Positions 39,178-40,497 of a DNA stretch of 40,497 nt are shown one piece after another; position 1 is the first letter of the stretch, and each line of letters begins with the position of its first letter. The notes below the pieces were generated by a model. It did not search any database. It had not been told where the DNA came from and saw nothing but the letters and a program-made list of their open reading frames with translations. The stretch is from Butyrivibrio hungatei NK4A153 (GTDB lineage Bacteria > Bacillota > Clostridia > Lachnospirales > Lachnospiraceae): positions 1 to 40,497 of the forward strand of contig NZ_AUJY01000023.1 in NCBI RefSeq assembly GCF_000424465.1, written 5' to 3'. The position numbers were made by a program, and so were the translations under genes.

Positions 39178-40158
39178 TTACGCGTCCGCCAGCCGCAGTC
39201 TTTCAATTATCGTTTCCTTCATTGCGCGCTTGTACACGATGTATGGGATGAGGATCATGACAAGTATCAGGAACGGAAGGACAACAACAATCGGAAGGAG
39301 CGTGAACTTATAGGAAAAGAAAAACAGGCCACTCTCCAGGGGCTTTATCATTAGTATAGATATGATGCTGCTTAGTATCGCGCCAAAGAGCAGTGATAAA
39401 GCACCGTAGATTACTCCTTCGATACATAGACTCTTTTTCTGAATGCTCTTGGTCATTCCGACTGCTTCGAGCATGGCAAGTTCAAGTCTTCTTGAGATCA
39501 CGGAAGTGACTATGGTGTTGATGAAGTTAAGGATTCCTATAAGCGCAAGGATTGTTGTAAGAAGTCCGCCGACCATCTTGAACATTTCTGTCATGGATGA
39601 AAACTCTTTTCTAAATACAGATCTTGAGGTATAGGTGAGCGATGGCTCTACTTTCTTGGTATAATCCGCAAACCAACTCTCTATTGCTGGTTCGGCATCA
39701 TCTGTAGCATCTATCAAAGTTCTCATGGGAGCTCTTTCTCCAAAGAAATCATGGAATTCATCCGTAGGTAGAACGTAATTTACGTCCATATCGGTATAAG
39801 CTTGAATTCTTACCGCGAAAGGAATGTCTATTGTTGCCATTACCTCATACTCTCTGATGTCTCCGTTTGCATTGTTTACGGCAATTGTTTCACCCGGGAG
39901 AAAATAGCTTACGAAATTACTCTCATTACCATCGTAATCATATTCGTTTACCAAAATATATTTGCCTGTCTTAAATTTCTCGGCATCAAAATTTCCGTGA
40001 AGTATCTTAAGAGTGCTTAATGCATAATCGTCCATTCCATATATGTTGGCTATAGTATAAGTATCATCGTTTGTTTGCTCTCCGGATTCATCATAATATA
40101 TAGCAGAAAGATGCCGTGCAGAATTTTCATATGCTTTTTTATTATCAAGTAGTCTTTC
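39178..40158 (-). pseudogene. FtsX-like ABC permease, 5' end removed by an insertion sequence
   Basis: About 326 residues remain. They hold the end of an extracellular domain (NIYGMDDYALSTLKILHGNFDAEKF ... GKYILVNEY), then a complete C-terminal FtsX domain: MVGGLLTTILALIGILNFINTIVTSVISRRLELAMLEAVGMTKSIQKK and three more helices to the basic end ETIIERLRLADA. Such permeases usually have 650-850 residues with an N-terminal helix and first FtsX unit, which are missing. The reading frame runs straight into the insertion-sequence end near 40159; a TTG there could start a short product but there is no ribosome binding site. G+C and codon use resemble the core genes more than the AT-rich operon next to it. 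The other half may lie beyond the element. Confidence 0.8.
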
Positions 40159-40172
40159 TGTAAACGTCAATG

Positions 40173-40318
40173 AAAAAGTTTACCACTCGCTACCGAATTA
40201 GTTTACCACTTCGCTAGCGAAAAACTTTACCATTTGACCATTTTTCGCTGGTGAATAAGTTTACCAGTAGCGATACTGAAAAAGTTTACCACTAACGCTA
40301 CCGAAAAAGTTTACCACC
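40173..40318. repeat. Six short repeats AAAAAGTTTACCAC
   Basis: Copies at about 40173-40186, 40197-40209, 40220-40233, 40254-40267, 40279-40292 and 40304-40317, with one to three changes each, separated by unequal spacers containing CGCTA/TAGCG. Unequal spacing and repeat length rule out CRISPR. Confidence 0.85.
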
Positions 40319-40372
40319 AAGTTTCTTGTTATGGGGAACACCGCAATAGCAGCATTCCCCGAGTTACTTTAG

Positions 40373-40497
40373 TTATAATACATAGTTTTCGAATGGCAGG
40401 TCCTCATCAAGATGAACCTTATGGGCATGAGCTTTGAAGTATTCAAAATCCTCTGTAAGCCCCTTCCATTTGATATAATCGCTCAAGTATTGATTCT
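40373..40497 (-). CDS. C-terminal fragment of the insertion-sequence gene
   Basis: The last 41 codons of a minus-strand frame entering from the right edge, ending TAA at 40373-40375. The residues (NQYLSDYIKWKGLTEDFEYF ... LPFENYVL) were not recognised as a named transposase end. The position, just inside the terminal repeats and reading toward them, fits the distal gene of the element (istB in IS21-type elements), but that is inference. Confidence 0.55.
   Translation of the reverse strand, partial: NQYLSDYIKWKGLTEDFEYFKAHAHKVHLDEDLPFENYVL

Larger units (their letters stand above)
40159..40497 (-). mobile_element. Insertion sequence end with multiple terminal repeats (IS21-like)
   Basis: From TGTAAACG at 40159 the sequence shows six copies of A(A)AGTTTACCA, spaced 14-50 bases: about 40173, 40197, 40220, 40254, 40279 and 40304. 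Repeated transposase-binding sites at the ends, read as TGGTAAACTTTTTC inward, are typical of IS21-family elements in Firmicutes. A gene ends at 40373 on the minus strand, reading out of the element. The rest is beyond the window, so the family is inferred from the terminal repeats alone. Confidence 0.75.

Noticed and set aside
40173..40318. CRISPR-like array of AAAAAGTTTACCAC
   Set aside because: Repeats are too short and spacers unequal; they match transposase-binding repeats at an insertion-sequence end.

Overview
The window reads as chromosomal DNA of a low-to-moderate GC Firmicute, most likely a Lachnospiraceae member of the Butyrivibrio/Pseudobutyrivibrio type. This rests on family content (DUF1858, DUF4364, DUF5722, C_GCAxxG_C_C, TIGR01212 radical SAM, MerR proteins with membrane tails), strong AGGAGG ribosome binding sites, an ATT-started infC behind an L20-type leader, and the TTGACA-17-TATAAT promoters. 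The genus is inference; no rRNA is present.

Layout. 1-330: 3' end of a group II intron (maturase tail, domains V and VI). 475-3749: secreted four-repeat protein, cyclophilin, and a LytS-like kinase lacking its histidine, followed by a 47-residue ORF. 3809-5682: small membrane protein, a compact locus built like an Fst/par type I toxin-antitoxin, a HECGH membrane protein and a lipoprotein. 5939-8459: flavin-reductase-like protein, VanZ-like protein, tRNA-Trp, VTT-domain protein and a lone LexA-type winged helix. 8479-10062: infC-rpmI-rplT operon with attenuator. 10076-12592: Xaa-His dipeptidase, TetR regulator, DUF1858 protein.

12689-17275 (minus strand): chemoreceptor and a TetM/EF-G-like GTPase fused to a C-terminal NYN/YacP (Rae1-like) nuclease domain, the most striking protein here. 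17436-20343: zinc-ribbon membrane protein, C_GCAxxG_C_C protein, radical SAM enzyme, MBL-fold lipoprotein. 20344-20568 is a 225-bp near-perfect palindrome between converging stop codons; YbjQ and a membrane-anchored MerR regulator with a textbook 19-bp-spacer MerR promoter follow. 21672-26600: rarA, DUF5722 protein, malic enzyme, DUF4364 regulator. 26601-27586 has no protein gene: hairpin array, tRNA-Thr, and a second giant palindrome of 309 bp.

27587-33824: SH3b-SGNH protein, glmS, MATE and ABC exporters. 33950-40497 is an AT-richer accessory end: AAA/DUF234-type ATPase, a truncated response regulator, a BceAB/MacB-like ABC transporter, an unknown membrane protein, and an FtsX-like permease whose 5' part is cut off by an insertion sequence with IS21-style multiple terminal repeats.

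Functionally most of the window is housekeeping (translation initiation and ribosomal proteins, cell-wall sugar supply, malate metabolism, replication-fork repair). The candidates for undescribed biology are the GTPase-nuclease fusion, the par-like antisense locus, the two giant palindromes, the hairpin arrays at 9453-9575 and 26687-27035, and the membrane-tethered MerR/YbjQ pair.
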